Assembly (NCBI GenBank): GCA_033239005.1
Contig: BSQZ01000001.1
Span: 17,753,500 to 17,817,499 of the forward strand
Source: Lamellibrachia satsuma
Lineage: Eukaryota > Annelida > Polychaeta > Sabellida > Siboglinidae
Direction: 5' to 3'
DNA: 64,000 nt
Part shown: piece by piece, positions 23,901-30,309 of the stretch
How positions within the stretch are numbered: the first letter of the stretch is position 1
Layout: every line of letters starts with the position of its first letter
Position numbers and translations under genes: made by a program
The notes under the pieces: generated by a model
Databases searched by the model: none
What the model was told of the DNA's origin: nothing
What the model saw: the letters and a program-made list of their open reading frames with translations, nothing else

Positions 23901-26900
23901 TGTATTATTTATTTTAATGTTAGGTACTTCGTGGTTCTTTAATTTTCTCTGTTTATGGTGAAAAATCATCATTTTTGTTTTTGCAGCATTCAGGGACAGT
24001 TTATTTACTGCTAACCAGTCTGTTATTCTAATCAATTCTGAATTGATGTTGTTGGATGTAGCCAATTCATTCGTTTGATCATTTGTAAATGTATTTAGTG
24101 TGCTCAGCAGGGTGGTATCATCTGCACACATGATTGGACAGAAATTGGTGCTTGCTGTTGCTAGATCATTGATGTATATTATGTATATGATGGACCGTCT
24201 GATGAGCTTGAGTTAGTTGTAGGAATGGTGATGGACCGTCTGATGAGCCTGAGTTGGTTGTAGGGATGCTGATGGACCGTCTGATGAGCTTGAGTTGGTT
24301 GTAGGGATGCTGATGGACCATCTGATGAGCTTGAGTTGGTTGTAGGGATGCTGATGGACCGTCTGATGAGCTTGAGTTGGTTGTAGGGATGCTGATGGAC
24401 CGTCTGATGGGCCTGAGTTGGTTGTAGGGATGCTGATGGACCATCTGATGAGCTTGAGTTGGTTGTAGGGATGCTGATGGACCACCTGATGAGCTTGAGT
24501 TGGTTGTAGGGATGCTGATGGACCATCTGATGAGCTTGAGTTGGTTGTAGGGATGCTGATGGACCGTCTGATGGGCCTGAGTTGGTTGTAGGGATGCTGA
24601 TGGACCATCTGATGAACTTGAGTTGGTTTTAGGGATGCTGATGGACCATCTGATGAGCTTGAGTTGGTTGTAGGGATGCTGATGGACTGTCTGATGAGCT
24701 TGAATTGGTTGTAGGGATGCTGATGGACCATCTGATGAGCCTGAGTAGGTTGTATGGATGCTGATGGACTGTCTGATGAGCCTGAGTTGGTTGTAGGGAT
24801 GCTGATGGGCCGTCTGATGAGCCTGAGTTGGTTGTATGGATGCAGATGGACCGTATGATGAGTCTGAGTTGGTTGTAGGGATGCTGATGGACCATCTGAT
24901 GGGCCTGAGTTGGTTGTAGGGTTGCTGATGGACCGTCTGATGAGCCTGAGTTGGTTGTATGGATGCAGATGGACCGTATTATGAGACTGAGTTGGTTGTA
25001 GGGATGCTGATGGACCGTCTGATGGGCCTGAGTTGGTTGTAGGGTTGCTGATGGGTCATCTGATGAGCCTGAGTTGGTTGTAGGGATGCTGATGGACCGT
25101 CTGATGGGCCTGAGTTGGTTGTAGGGTTGCTGATGGGTCATCTGATGAGCCTGAGTTGGTTGTAGGGATGCTGATGGACCGTCTGATGAGCCTGAGTTGG
25201 TTGTAAGGATGCTGATGGACCATCTGATGAGCCTGAGTTGGTTGTAGGGATGCTGATGGACTGTCTGATGAGCCTGAGTTGGTTGTAGGGATGCTGATGG
25301 ACCGTCTGATGAGCCTGAGTTGGTTGTAAGGATGCTGATGGACCATCTGATGAGCCTGAGTTGGTTGTAGGGATGCTGATGGACTGTCTGATGAGCCTGA
25401 GTTGGTTGTAGGGATGCTGATGGACCGTCTGATGAGCCTGAGTTGGTTGTAAGGATGCTGATGGACCATCTGATGAGCCTGAGTTGGTTGTAGGGATGCT
25501 GATAGACCGTCTGATGAGCCTGCATTGGTTGTAGGGATGCTGATGGACCGTCTGATGAGCTTGCTGAAGGAGAAGGACACAGCTCTCTGGCTCAAGTTGC
25601 ATCAGCAAGACCTGAAGCCCCAGTACTACGGCTTCCGCTGGATCATGCTGCTGCTTTCCCAGGAGTTCCCCCTCCCAGGTGTGTTCCCTGTTCTCCCAAG
25701 AGTTCCCCCTCCCAGGTGTGTTCCATGCTCTCCCAGGAGTTCCCCCTCCCTGGAGTGTTCCCCTCCCAGGTGTGTTCCTCCTCCCAGGTGTGTCCTACTC
25801 ACCCAGGGGTTCCCCATCCCAGGTGTGTTTCCTGCTCACCCAGGAGTTCCCCCTCCTAGGTGTGTTCCTCCCAGGTGTGTTTCCTCCTTGCCCAGGAGTT
25901 CCCCGTCCCAGGTGTGTTCCCTCACAAGTATGCTTCCTGCTCTCCCAGGAGTTCCCCCAGATATGTTCCCATAGAATTAACCCGCTGCCCTTTCTCACAG
26001 GAACTCACATTCAACCCAAAAATTTCTGATTTCTGGGAGAGCAGGTTGAAGATATGCATTGATGTGACTTTTGCCAATTCCTTCTACAACCACATTTATG
26101 ACTCGTTTACTCTTTTGCATATCGGCATATAAACATGTAATGAACACAAGTCAAATGCTTGTTAATTTGGTAAAAAATATGGACTATTTACTTAAGCACA
26201 CCTCAAAGTCAACAAATCCACAAACTAAGGTATTTAATTGTTTTTTCACGAAGTTTTGGCACATCTACCGGTACTTTGTGTGTTTCAGTTTCTAGAACAT
26301 CTGATTACGTGCCAACTGCCAACAAATGTTTTTGTGTGAACGTAACTTGGGATTCAATCCAATATTCACTAAACACTTGCTGCAAAAAATATCCTGTTTA
26401 TTTGATAATATAAGATTACTGCAATTCAATATCATGAACCACAGAATCTCATTATGCACTTTAGCCAGCATGAGTCTCGTTTGTGTTTTGTGGATGTTGA
26501 AACTATTATTTAGAAATGATGTCTGTTGCAGACGTGATAAGACTTTGGGATTCGCTGCTCTCTGATGAGAACAGATTTGACTTCCTCATAGATGTCTGCT
26601 GTGCCATGTTACTGTGAGTTTATGTCTTGTTAAGTCTTGGTGCTTAAAGGGAAACAAAAGTCATAGTTTTGTGCCTATGCACATATAAGTTTTGTGCCTA
26701 TGCACATATAAGTTTTGTGCCTATGCACATATAAGAGTTACTAAACTATAACCATTTTGCAACTCCGATTAAAAATGTCACAACAGTGGTTTTCTACGAA
26801 AACCTTGTTGAACACAAAGCATCTCTATTTCATGGGGCCGTCCGGCTGTCCATCTGTCTGGCCATCCGTCCCTCCATCTGTCCGGCTGTCCAGTACTTAC

Positions 26901-27323
26901 GTCCCTCCATCTCTCCATCTTGCTCAGTTTTCTTTAAAATACAGCTTTTTATGCAAAATACAATTATTGCTTACCTAGGGTCTTTTTTAATTATTAAGAT
27001 ACTTTTTATTGTGGAAGACGTTTAGTCCAAGTACATAGATAACAAATGGAGCCAATGCATATATTAGTTTGGACTCCAAACTAACAGGGGAATGGCAACC
27101 ACACGTGTGCCCAATATTATTAAATTATTACTATACACTAGATGGCAGCACTTAAGACCCACTAACTCCACAGGCAGCCGTATGCGTCTGGTAAAGCCAA
27201 CGACATATTTCAGCAACTGTTACTTGCGCCGACAGTTATGCAGACTTGTATATCATTTGTTGCAGCTTGCTAAGGGACGACTTGATCCGAGGAGACTTTC
27301 TCACCAATATGAAACTTGTCCAG
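5694..27323 (+). CDS. TBC1D13: TBC1D13, TBC-domain Rab GTPase-activating protein (13 exons; last exon not found)
   Basis: Thirteen exons join in phase with GT-AG sites: 5694-5713, 5819-5892, 10665-10705, 11217-11278, 11551-11644, 12190-12272, 12555-12720, 14042-14170, 19579-19645, 20981-21079, 25535-25678, 26532-26613 and 27266-27323. Together they give 1119 nt, or 373 codons, against about 400 residues in human TBC1D13. Both TBC catalytic signatures are intact: the arginine finger IxxDxxR as IDKDCRR, and the glutamine finger YVQG. Other near-identical blocks are EAHWEVVER, GMNEIIGPIYYTFA, EIRDNFIK.LDD, LKPQYYGFRW and VIRLWDSL. Known family role: GAP for Rab35-type GTPases in endosomal and plasma-membrane trafficking. 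The start ATG at 5694 has A at -3 and G at +4. The last roughly 20-25 residues, after KLVQ, were not located. Most introns are filled with repeats. It is divergent from ZER1. Confidence 0.95.
5819..5892 (+). CDS. TBC1D13: TBC1D13 exon 2
   Basis: Encodes (R)IAQFEDTLN then EIDLKKLRKLAFAG, matching the family N-terminal helix. Acceptor ACACAG, donor GTGGGC. Phase 2 in, phase 1 out. Confidence 0.92.
5893..7394. other. TBC1D13 intron 2, 5' part, nothing recognised
   Basis: AT-rich intron sequence. A short run near 6080-6130 repeats ATCGGAAT words. No transposon or exon could be supported. Confidence 0.5.
7395..9600. repeat. Tandem repeat of about 555 bp, four diverged copies
   Basis: A block containing CCTACATG, GACCTATACATGTCAA, CCAACTGCCCCTGTA, AAAAATAGCACTGTTTACA and CTAATTAACCTACA returns four times. 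Copies start near 7395, 7913, 8467 and 9033, with period 554-566 bp. Copies differ by scattered substitutions and small indels, so the array is moderately old. No coding frame persists, and no LTR or inverted terminus was found. Confidence 0.88.
9620..9900 (-). mobile_element. tRNA-derived SINE
   Basis: Read on the minus strand from about 9897, the head looks like a tRNA gene: GTCTAATGGTTAGAGTATCC (A box), an anticodon-arm region CCGCCTGTCGATCAAGAGG, then GGTGGTTCTATTCCACC (B box with T arm). A tRNA-unrelated body follows, containing TTTGCCCGTGTCTTTTGG. It lies antisense in TBC1D13 intron 2. Acceptor-stem pairing is poor and there is a long tail, so this is a SINE and not a working tRNA gene. 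Confidence 0.8.
9901..10437. other. TBC1D13 intron 2, 3' part, AT-rich
   Basis: AT-rich intron sequence without recognisable elements, ending at a short tandem repeat. Confidence 0.5.
10438..10556. repeat. 39-bp tandem repeat, three copies
   Basis: Three near-perfect copies of a unit containing AAGTCAAGACTACCAGTTCA and ATTTCTTCATAAC. Copies are almost identical, so the duplication is recent. Confidence 0.93.
10665..10705 (+). CDS. TBC1D13: TBC1D13 exon 3
   Basis: Completes the glycine codon and encodes CPHEKSLRSTCWK, matching the family motif around CEGGLRCLCWK at the start of the TBC domain. Acceptor TTTTCCAG, donor GTATGT. Confidence 0.92.
11057..11176. repeat. 28-bp tandem repeat, four copies
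   Basis: The words GTTTTGTAACATCTATC and TGTGGTGGTCA recur four times in the intron just before exon 4. The last copy ends 41 bp before the acceptor. Confidence 0.93.
11217..11278 (+). CDS. TBC1D13: TBC1D13 exon 4
   Basis: Encodes VLLNYLPLRRCEWKEHLHKQ plus two bases of R. Compare human ILLNYLPLERASW. Acceptor CTGCAG, donor GTGCTT. Confidence 0.95.
11551..11644 (+). CDS. TBC1D13: TBC1D13 exon 5
   Basis: Encodes RTLYKQFIDELIVQPG then NSRTDVTMEDH, matching the family REL...F...IIQPG and DVTFEDH text. Its last bases and donor are duplicated immediately downstream (see the 31-bp duplication). Confidence 0.95.
11633..11693 (+). repeat. 31-bp duplication of the exon 5 end and splice donor
   Basis: CAATGGAAGACCA followed by CGTGTGTAGATAATAAA at the true exon end is repeated once, as CAATGGAAGACCA followed by AGTGTGTAGATAATAAA. 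The second copy carries a decoy GT donor. Reading on from the true donor meets TAA after three codons (GTG TGT AGA TAA). Confidence 0.9.
12190..12272 (+). CDS. TBC1D13: TBC1D13 exon 6 (arginine-finger motif, first part)
   Basis: Encodes PLNPNPEGQWSQYFRDND then MLVQIDKDC plus two bases of R. This is nearly identical to the human PLNPNP...W..YFKDNE...QIDKD block. The IxxDxxR arginine-finger motif begins here. Acceptor TTTTCCAG, donor GTGAGT. Confidence 0.97.
12555..12720 (+). CDS. TBC1D13: TBC1D13 exon 7 (catalytic arginine)
   Basis: The second arginine, CGC at 12556-12558, is the catalytic R of IDKDCRR. The exon continues LYPDLSFFQSASNYPC, then FENLRRRVEHSVLKSQ, then NRLGITIAD. Family text is LCPDISFFQ and LRKRVE...LKSQ. 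Donor GTGAGT. Confidence 0.97.
13106..13448. repeat. 36-bp minisatellite in intron 7
   Basis: About ten copies of a unit containing ATGTTAGAATA, AGAGTTTATCC and AATGTAGCAT. The first two or three copies are truncated or variant. It is AT-rich, and an incidental antisense frame stays open because 36 is divisible by three. Confidence 0.93.
14042..14170 (+). CDS. TBC1D13: TBC1D13 exon 8 (glutamine finger)
   Basis: Encodes YKRSNKSCDEYAVLE, then EEAHWEVVERMLFLFSKLNP, then GQGYVQ. The final CAG (14168-14170) is the catalytic glutamine finger of YVQ. G-M-N-E follows in exon 9, 5.4 kb downstream. Donor GTCAGG. Confidence 0.97.
14281..17478 (+). mobile_element. LINE RT fragment blown up by an internal minisatellite
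   Basis: The left flank (14281-14340) and right flank (17320-17478) align with two adjacent parts of the LINE fragment at 1700-3190. On the left, AATGG.TA.GAAAATGTTGATA matches the copy near 2944. On the right, TAGATTGG.TAT.AGAAAGTA followed by GAACAAAT and GATTGTGTAAATGCTAGC matches the copy near 3040-3120. Between them lies the 54-bp array, an expansion of the codons reading HEVALTKE..RLD. The host element is a dead 3' fragment in TBC1D13 intron 8. Confidence 0.83.
14341..17335 (+). repeat. 54-bp minisatellite, about 55 units, LINE-coding derived
   Basis: The unit contains GATTGGATACAAGAACC, AGAAGACATGAAGTAGCA and AACAAAAGAATGGCATA. In the sense frame it reads RHEVALTKEWHRLDTRTR. Three zones are visible: 14341-15110 alternates two unit types (108-bp higher order, period AATAAAAAGATGG versus AACAAAAGAACTGCG), 15110-16560 is mixed, and 16560-17320 is almost perfectly homogeneous. 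Unit length is divisible by three, so long frames stay open on both strands. These are not genes. Confidence 0.95.
17490..19320 (+). mobile_element. LINE: endonuclease domain joined to C-terminus, RT deleted
   Basis: The text begins with an ORF1/linker-like part (YVDYLHRKDVDY, IDCSYYTEAKFEH), then the endonuclease with frameshifts: ANFKNI.EFLYVLYTPFDVV, IISELWSHEGNEK, VAIYVRESIDFKEI, IIGCIYRTPGSN, then GDYNLDLLKHE and LYPLITKPSRIS. After about 18680 it jumps to a LINE C-terminal tail (ITMYKVKYKLLPKNI, TTVGVKLWNSL). The reverse-transcriptase core is missing. A 3' UTR-like part follows, with a weak hairpin near 19155-19195. It is dead, sense-oriented in TBC1D13 intron 8, and belongs to a different family from the element before it. 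Confidence 0.8.
18097..18270 (+). repeat. 19-bp minisatellite on the endonuclease GDxN motif
   Basis: About nine copies of AATGTACTGGTGTGGTGAC sit exactly where the LINE codes for VMYWCGD-YNLDLL. The last copy runs directly into TATAATCTTGATCTTC. The seed is therefore the conserved GD(Y/F)N catalytic segment of the endonuclease. Confidence 0.9.
19579..19645 (+). CDS. TBC1D13: TBC1D13 exon 9
   Basis: Encodes GMNEIIGPIYYTFACDSSAQ then CQ plus one base, matching human GMNEIVGPLYYTFATD. Acceptor ATTTGCAG, donor GTTTGT. The retention of this block after a 5.4-kb repeat-filled intron argues that the gene is functional. Confidence 0.97.
19646..20319. other. TBC1D13 intron 9, nothing recognised
   Basis: Unique-looking intron sequence with no exon or transposon I can support. 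Confidence 0.5.
20320..20475. repeat. 28-bp repeat with embedded (TA)n tract
   Basis: Four copies of CATGGAAATAATATAT-type units with AACAC links occur. The first is interrupted by a (TA)n run of about 58 bp at 20341-20398. Confidence 0.9.
20898..20957. repeat. Compound (GCAC)n(AC)n microsatellite beside exon 10
   Basis: A run of about nine CGCA tetramers passes into a CA dinucleotide run and ends 23 bp before exon 10. It occupies the usual branch-site and polypyrimidine region. Confidence 0.95.
20981..21079 (+). CDS. TBC1D13: TBC1D13 exon 10
   Basis: Encodes (E)YAEADTFWCFTQMMGEI then RDNFIKQLDDSHCGI, against human EHAEADTFFCFTNLMAEIRD. Acceptor GCGACAG has a purine-rich, weak pyrimidine tract. 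Donor GTAATC. Confidence 0.96.
21090..21480 (-). mobile_element. LINE 3' coding fragment (GRGRPR type) with 15-bp repeat
   Basis: The minus strand reads GETGRGRPRATWTDNYKAWM then GNMKYEDLVRTTQRRQELWR, the usual C-terminus of an invertebrate LINE (RGRPR...W.DNI..WM...YEDLVR.A). It begins about 10 bp after the exon 10 donor. Upstream in its own sense, a 15-bp unit coding (G)MVEG recurs seven times at 21250-21345. Dead fragment. Confidence 0.8.
21638..22501 (+). repeat. 41-bp splice-acceptor minisatellite, left block (about 21 units)
   Basis: Each unit contains TTGGTTGTAG, then GGATGCTGATGGACC, then GTCTGATGAGC. The second and third words are the first codons of TBC1D13 exon 11 (ML-MDRLMS). The first word is its 3' splice site. 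In this block a variant unit reading TTGTATGGATGCAGATGG alternates with the standard unit and lacks the acceptor AG. The block ends at a LINE insertion. Confidence 0.93.
22502..24187 (-). mobile_element. 5'-truncated LINE with open RT C-terminal frame
   Basis: On the minus strand a frame stays open for about 315 codons. It starts mid-RT at YIIYINDLATAS, runs through the catalytic MCADDTTLL (the A-DD box), FKFLGVIIDSNLTW, ISRLKHYIPIHIL and LRYGILAWGGQ, and stops near 23232. A 3' UTR of about 730 bp follows, with a strong hairpin and a TTCAC-repeat tail at 22502-22515. The RT upstream of the DD box is missing, as in usual 5' truncation. It inserted into the 41-bp array. TGATG flanks both ends (22497-22501 and 24188-24192) as a possible short target duplication. 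The intact frame implies a young insertion. Confidence 0.9.
22569..22648 (-). other. LINE 3' UTR stem-loop
   Basis: AGGGAGGCTTG (22588-22598) pairs perfectly with CAAGCCTCCCT (22627-22637). The outer arms TACGTAGT (22569-22576) and ACTACGTA (22641-22648) also pair. Such hairpins near the 3' end are known in several LINE families as recognition sites for the element's own reverse transcriptase. Confidence 0.8.
24188..25534 (+). repeat. 41-bp splice-acceptor minisatellite, right block (about 33 units)
   Basis: Same unit as 21638-22501, continuing after the LINE. The array runs without a break into the true acceptor TTGGTTGTAG at 25525-25534 and exon 11. Near 24750-25000 several units are the AG-less TTGTATGGATGCAG variant. 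At 25080-25480 a three-unit higher-order pattern repeats (GGGATGC, GGGATGC, AAGGATGC). Antisense frames of up to about 300 codons are artefacts of a 41-residue periodic reading. Confidence 0.95.
25535..25678 (+). CDS. TBC1D13: TBC1D13 exon 11, flanked by arrays of its own splice junctions
   Basis: Encodes (G)MLMDRLMSLLKEKDTALWL, then KLHQQDLKPQYYGFRW, then IMLLLSQEFPLP plus one base. Human has MEKVYSTLKDKD...LK.Q..NIKPQFFAFRWLTLLLSQEF. The start is inferred from phase: exon 10 ends ATA-G and needs two bases, GG, after TTGTAG. The donor is CCCAG/GTGTGT. Both exon edges are repeated in neighbouring tandem arrays, yet the coding text is intact. Confidence 0.95.
25658..25966 (+). repeat. 37-bp splice-donor minisatellite (about 8 units)
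   Basis: The exon 11 end, CCCAGGAGTTCCCCCTCCCAG, with its donor GTGTGTTCC, is repeated downstream with period 37 (copies start at 25658, 25695, 25732 and on). Later copies drift and contain partial units. Each copy keeps a CCCAG acceptor-like end and a CAG/GTGTGT donor-like end. Confidence 0.92.
25967..26531. other. TBC1D13 intron 11, remainder
   Basis: AT-rich unique intron sequence with no recognisable element, ending at the exon 12 acceptor TGTTGCAG. Confidence 0.5.
26532..26613 (+). CDS. TBC1D13: TBC1D13 exon 12
   Basis: Encodes (D)VIRLWDSLLSDENRFDFL then IDVCCAMLL, against human VIRIWDSLFADDNRFDFL and CCAML. Donor GTGAGT. Confidence 0.97.
26660..26940. repeat. Short tandem repeats in intron 12
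   Basis: Three perfect copies of AGTTTTGTGCCTATGCACAT (23-bp period) lie at 26665-26733. A CCATCTGTC/CCGTCC pyrimidine-rich repeat lies at about 26836-26935. Confidence 0.85.
27266..27323 (+). CDS. TBC1D13: TBC1D13 exon 13 (last exon found)
   Basis: Encodes (L)LLRDDLIRGDFLTNMKLVQ, against human LIREQLLEGDFTVNMRLLQ. Acceptor TTGCAG, donor GTTGGT. Human has about 20 more residues (DYPITDV...). No matching exon was recognised downstream in the window. Confidence 0.95.
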
Positions 27324-27379
27324 GTTGGTGTTTATTGTGAAAACAAATCAAATGCAACAATCGATCTTATAGGAGTAAT

Positions 27380-27590
27380 GATGGGGGAAGGTGGGAGGGG
27401 GAGGTTGGTCCTAAAAATAGGTTGGCGGTGGTATTGGTGGGGTATGGACTACCACCCCCAAAACACGTGGGAGATGGGAGGTTGGTTCCCAAAACAGATG
27501 AGAGGTTGCCCCCCCCAAACAGGTGGGAGATGGGAAATTAGCTCCCAAAACAGATGGGAGATGGGAGGTTGGCCCCCAAAACAAAAACTG
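27380..27590 (+). repeat. G-rich 30-32 bp tandem repeat
   Basis: Units of GTGGGAGATGGGAGGTTGG plus CCCCCAAAACA recur about five times. Runs of three or more G could form quadruplexes. Related sequence lies at 5280-5465. It directly abuts the next LINE. Confidence 0.82.
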
Positions 27591-28200
27591 TTGCAACTGC
27601 TCTTGTTAGCAGTAGACTTGACTATTGCAATTCCCTTTATCATAATATTGCTCTCAATGACATCTTGAAACTTCAATGTGTGCAAAATTGTTTGGCAAAG
27701 GTAGTTACCCAGTCTCCTTGTTTCTCTCACTCAGTATCACTTCTTATATCATTGTATTGGCTCCATGTCCGATATCACATTATTTTTAAGATCTGTGCAG
27801 TTACCTATCAAACATTTTCATCCAAGCAACCAGCATATTTACATTCACTGCTCACTCCTGCAAGACAGCCCAGACTGCTTTGATCATCTAATTTACTTTT
27901 TGTTCCCAGTGTTAAGACAAATGTCTGAACTAGAGCCTTTTTAGTTGTTGCACCAACTCTGTGGAACTCACTCCCTGTTAGTGTTAAGCCTGTAGGAAAT
28001 ATGACATATTTTGTTGTAAACTAAAAACCCACCTGTTTAAACTTGCTTATCCTCCATAGCTCCCCAGCAGACCAATCCGACTGTTTACAACTGGAACTGC
28101 TTATCAATTATGAACTGCTTAACCCCTTTTGTTTTGGTGCACAGCTGAGCTTGGGTCTCCTGAGGATTTTAGCGGAATAGAAGTATTTTATATATTATTA
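27590..28200 (+). mobile_element. LINE (CR1/L2-like) RT C-terminal fragment
   Basis: Reads LVSSRLDYCNSLYHN, LKLQCVQNCLAKVVTQSPCF, SLYWLHVRYHIIFKICAVTY, QPAYLHSLLTP, then frameshifted VVAPTLWNSLP and KPTCLNLLI. The order SSRLDYCNSL, LQ.VQN, LHWLPV.YRI.FK and LWNSLP is diagnostic of CR1/L2-type elements. A TATTA-rich tail follows near 28185-28205. It is 5' truncated and carries stops. Confidence 0.87.
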
Positions 28201-30300
28201 TATTATCGTGAGTCCAACATTTTCATCTATGTGTAATCCGCATGGAGGTGGAAGAGGGGAGGTCGTGACCCCTGCCACACCCCCTCAGTGATATACATCT
28301 GACTAAATTCAGTATCATTACATTTAATATTATTATGTTTAGGTATATATACCAGTATATTAGAGTATTAAAAATATTTTCTTCACACAACCATCCATGT
28401 GTTAAAACTTCATTCAACAGGTTAGGATTCTTAATCCTTAGGATATCTGGCCTTAACCAGTTGGTGCAGCTTTGTCAGGGAGTAAACCTTGTCTGATGAA
28501 TAGGTCAGTGATAATTTCATGAGAATCGATTTAGTAGTAACTGAGATATTGCAATATGTATATGTATTGAAATGTTGAAGATAAATATGTATGTAATAAT
28601 GTTTAATGGTATACTTTGTCTTATGTGGGTGGTCACTTCCTCTCAATGGATTGCTGTGAAATTTTAACACGTTTTCTTATAAAACCTTACATTTTTAGCC
28701 TGTATGTATGGTCGTTTGAAGAAATTATATTTCCCCATGCATATAATTCACACACATGCACGAACGTAAATCCATAAGTTTGTATGCAGAATAATATATG
28801 ATGGTCATAAATGTAATATTATGTGTATTTTTATATGAATACATCATAATATTATAATATTTTTACATGAATACATCATAATATTATACTTTATGAATAT
28901 TATGTGAGTGTATGTTTCCATAGTTGTGTTTATAAGAAAAGTGAATGTGATGCAAATAAATACTCAGATAATTTTCTTTAATATATTTGCCATTTCAAGA
29001 AGCCTCTCTGTAGGTGTATAATGCGTCCTCCCCCACATCCTGTGTCACAGCGCATTGTGTAAATGTTCTTGGGTCAATGTTCATCCAAGCACCTGACTCT
29101 TCATTCAGGCCATATGAACTTGAAATCATCTACATGTGCATTCATTCACCGCTGTTCTTTCACTAATTTCCGAATGCTTTTAGTTGACAATTTTTTGCTC
29201 GACCACCACTTTGTTGTATTCTTCTCTCTGGTTGCTGCCTCTTTGTCAGCTTTTTCTGCCTCCCCATTGATGGCTTTGGAACAGCAGTATGCAGGGAGAG
29301 CACACTCACTTTAGCTAGACAAAGACAGGCAGTTAGCATCTGTCACTGCAGATTTGAAAGGCGTTTTAACACGTTTTACATGTGTCGAATCACTCGAGTG
29401 TTGTAGACCAGTTGTAGAGTCATTTGTCCAAGGAGAACTTGTGTATTTGACATGAGACAGAAATGCTTTGTGAGACTTGTATAGTTATAAAGGAAAATGA
29501 CGATAATATAAAATCTTGTTATGAGTACAAACAGAAAAGTGACATAACTCTGTGTACAAAAAAAATGAAATGTAAGTTTGTAACATAAGTTTAGAATGGG
29601 GGAACAGGGTGCGTTACAATAACTTTACTTTAAAGGGTGTGTCTGTATATTAGTTAGGAATTAATACAACAAAGATATATATATGTTACTGTATCATGCC
29701 ATGACTATTACATAGATAGAGACAGAAATATGGATAATTTATTGTCAACAATTGCAGGCCAGGTATGCTAGCTCCTGGCTCGATGAACATAGATGGACGT
29801 CGATCTAATGATTCATAAGGTTCTCTGAGTGACCACTCCAGTCTGACGTCATTAGACATGATCGGATTAGTTGTCCAGGAGTGAATGGTCAGTAATGATG
29901 CAGTTATTGTGATGGACAATTGTGTTTTGGTCAACTGAGCTGTTATGTGGTCAAGTGGCCAGTGGGCTTCTGGTGACTGCTCTGTGGTCATTGTGTAGCA
30001 AGGACAGTGTTTGTCATCCCAAGTGGTGATCTGGGCTCAGATAGAGATCTCTGTTGTCGTTGTAGAGAATGCTCCAGTGACGTCTGTAGCTGGTCTTTAT
30101 TCTACAGTATGTCACCATAAGACCAAACATGTATATAAAGTCTGACAAATTATTGCAGAAAAAATAATAATGTTGTGTAATATAAAAAGAGAGAAACGAG
30201 TGCGTTTGAGATGAAATGCAAGATGCTACGCATACCTAGAATGGCGCACCACACCAACGTATCAGTATTCAGCGAACTTCCTATAGGTTCGGCAAAATTG
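28201..30300. other. No gene seen; AT-rich
   Basis: I searched this stretch for the missing TBC1D13 C-terminal exon by reading after each AG-ending pyrimidine tract and found no match. It contains small tandem duplications (28830-28900). An antisense open stretch near 29160-29290 reads AEKADKEAATREKN, which I do not recognise. Confidence 0.45.
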
Positions 30301-30309
30301 GTTGCGTAT

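Noticed and set aside
23232..24131. A 299-codon host gene
   Set aside because: It is the C-terminal part of a LINE reverse transcriptase (ADD box, FLGVIID, LAWGG) with LINE 3' structure.
21638..25534. CRISPR-like array
   Set aside because: Repeats are directly adjacent with no unique spacers, the host is an animal, and the unit derives from a splice junction.
21557..25608. Antisense frames of 150-300 codons reading HQHPYNQLRLIRRSISIPTT
   Set aside because: They are readings of the 41-bp splice-acceptor array in the wrong strand. All three frames give the same 41-residue period.
29063..29314. Possible transposase or gene fragment
   Set aside because: An antisense stretch reading AEKADKEAATREKN looks protein-like but is too short and interrupted to assign.
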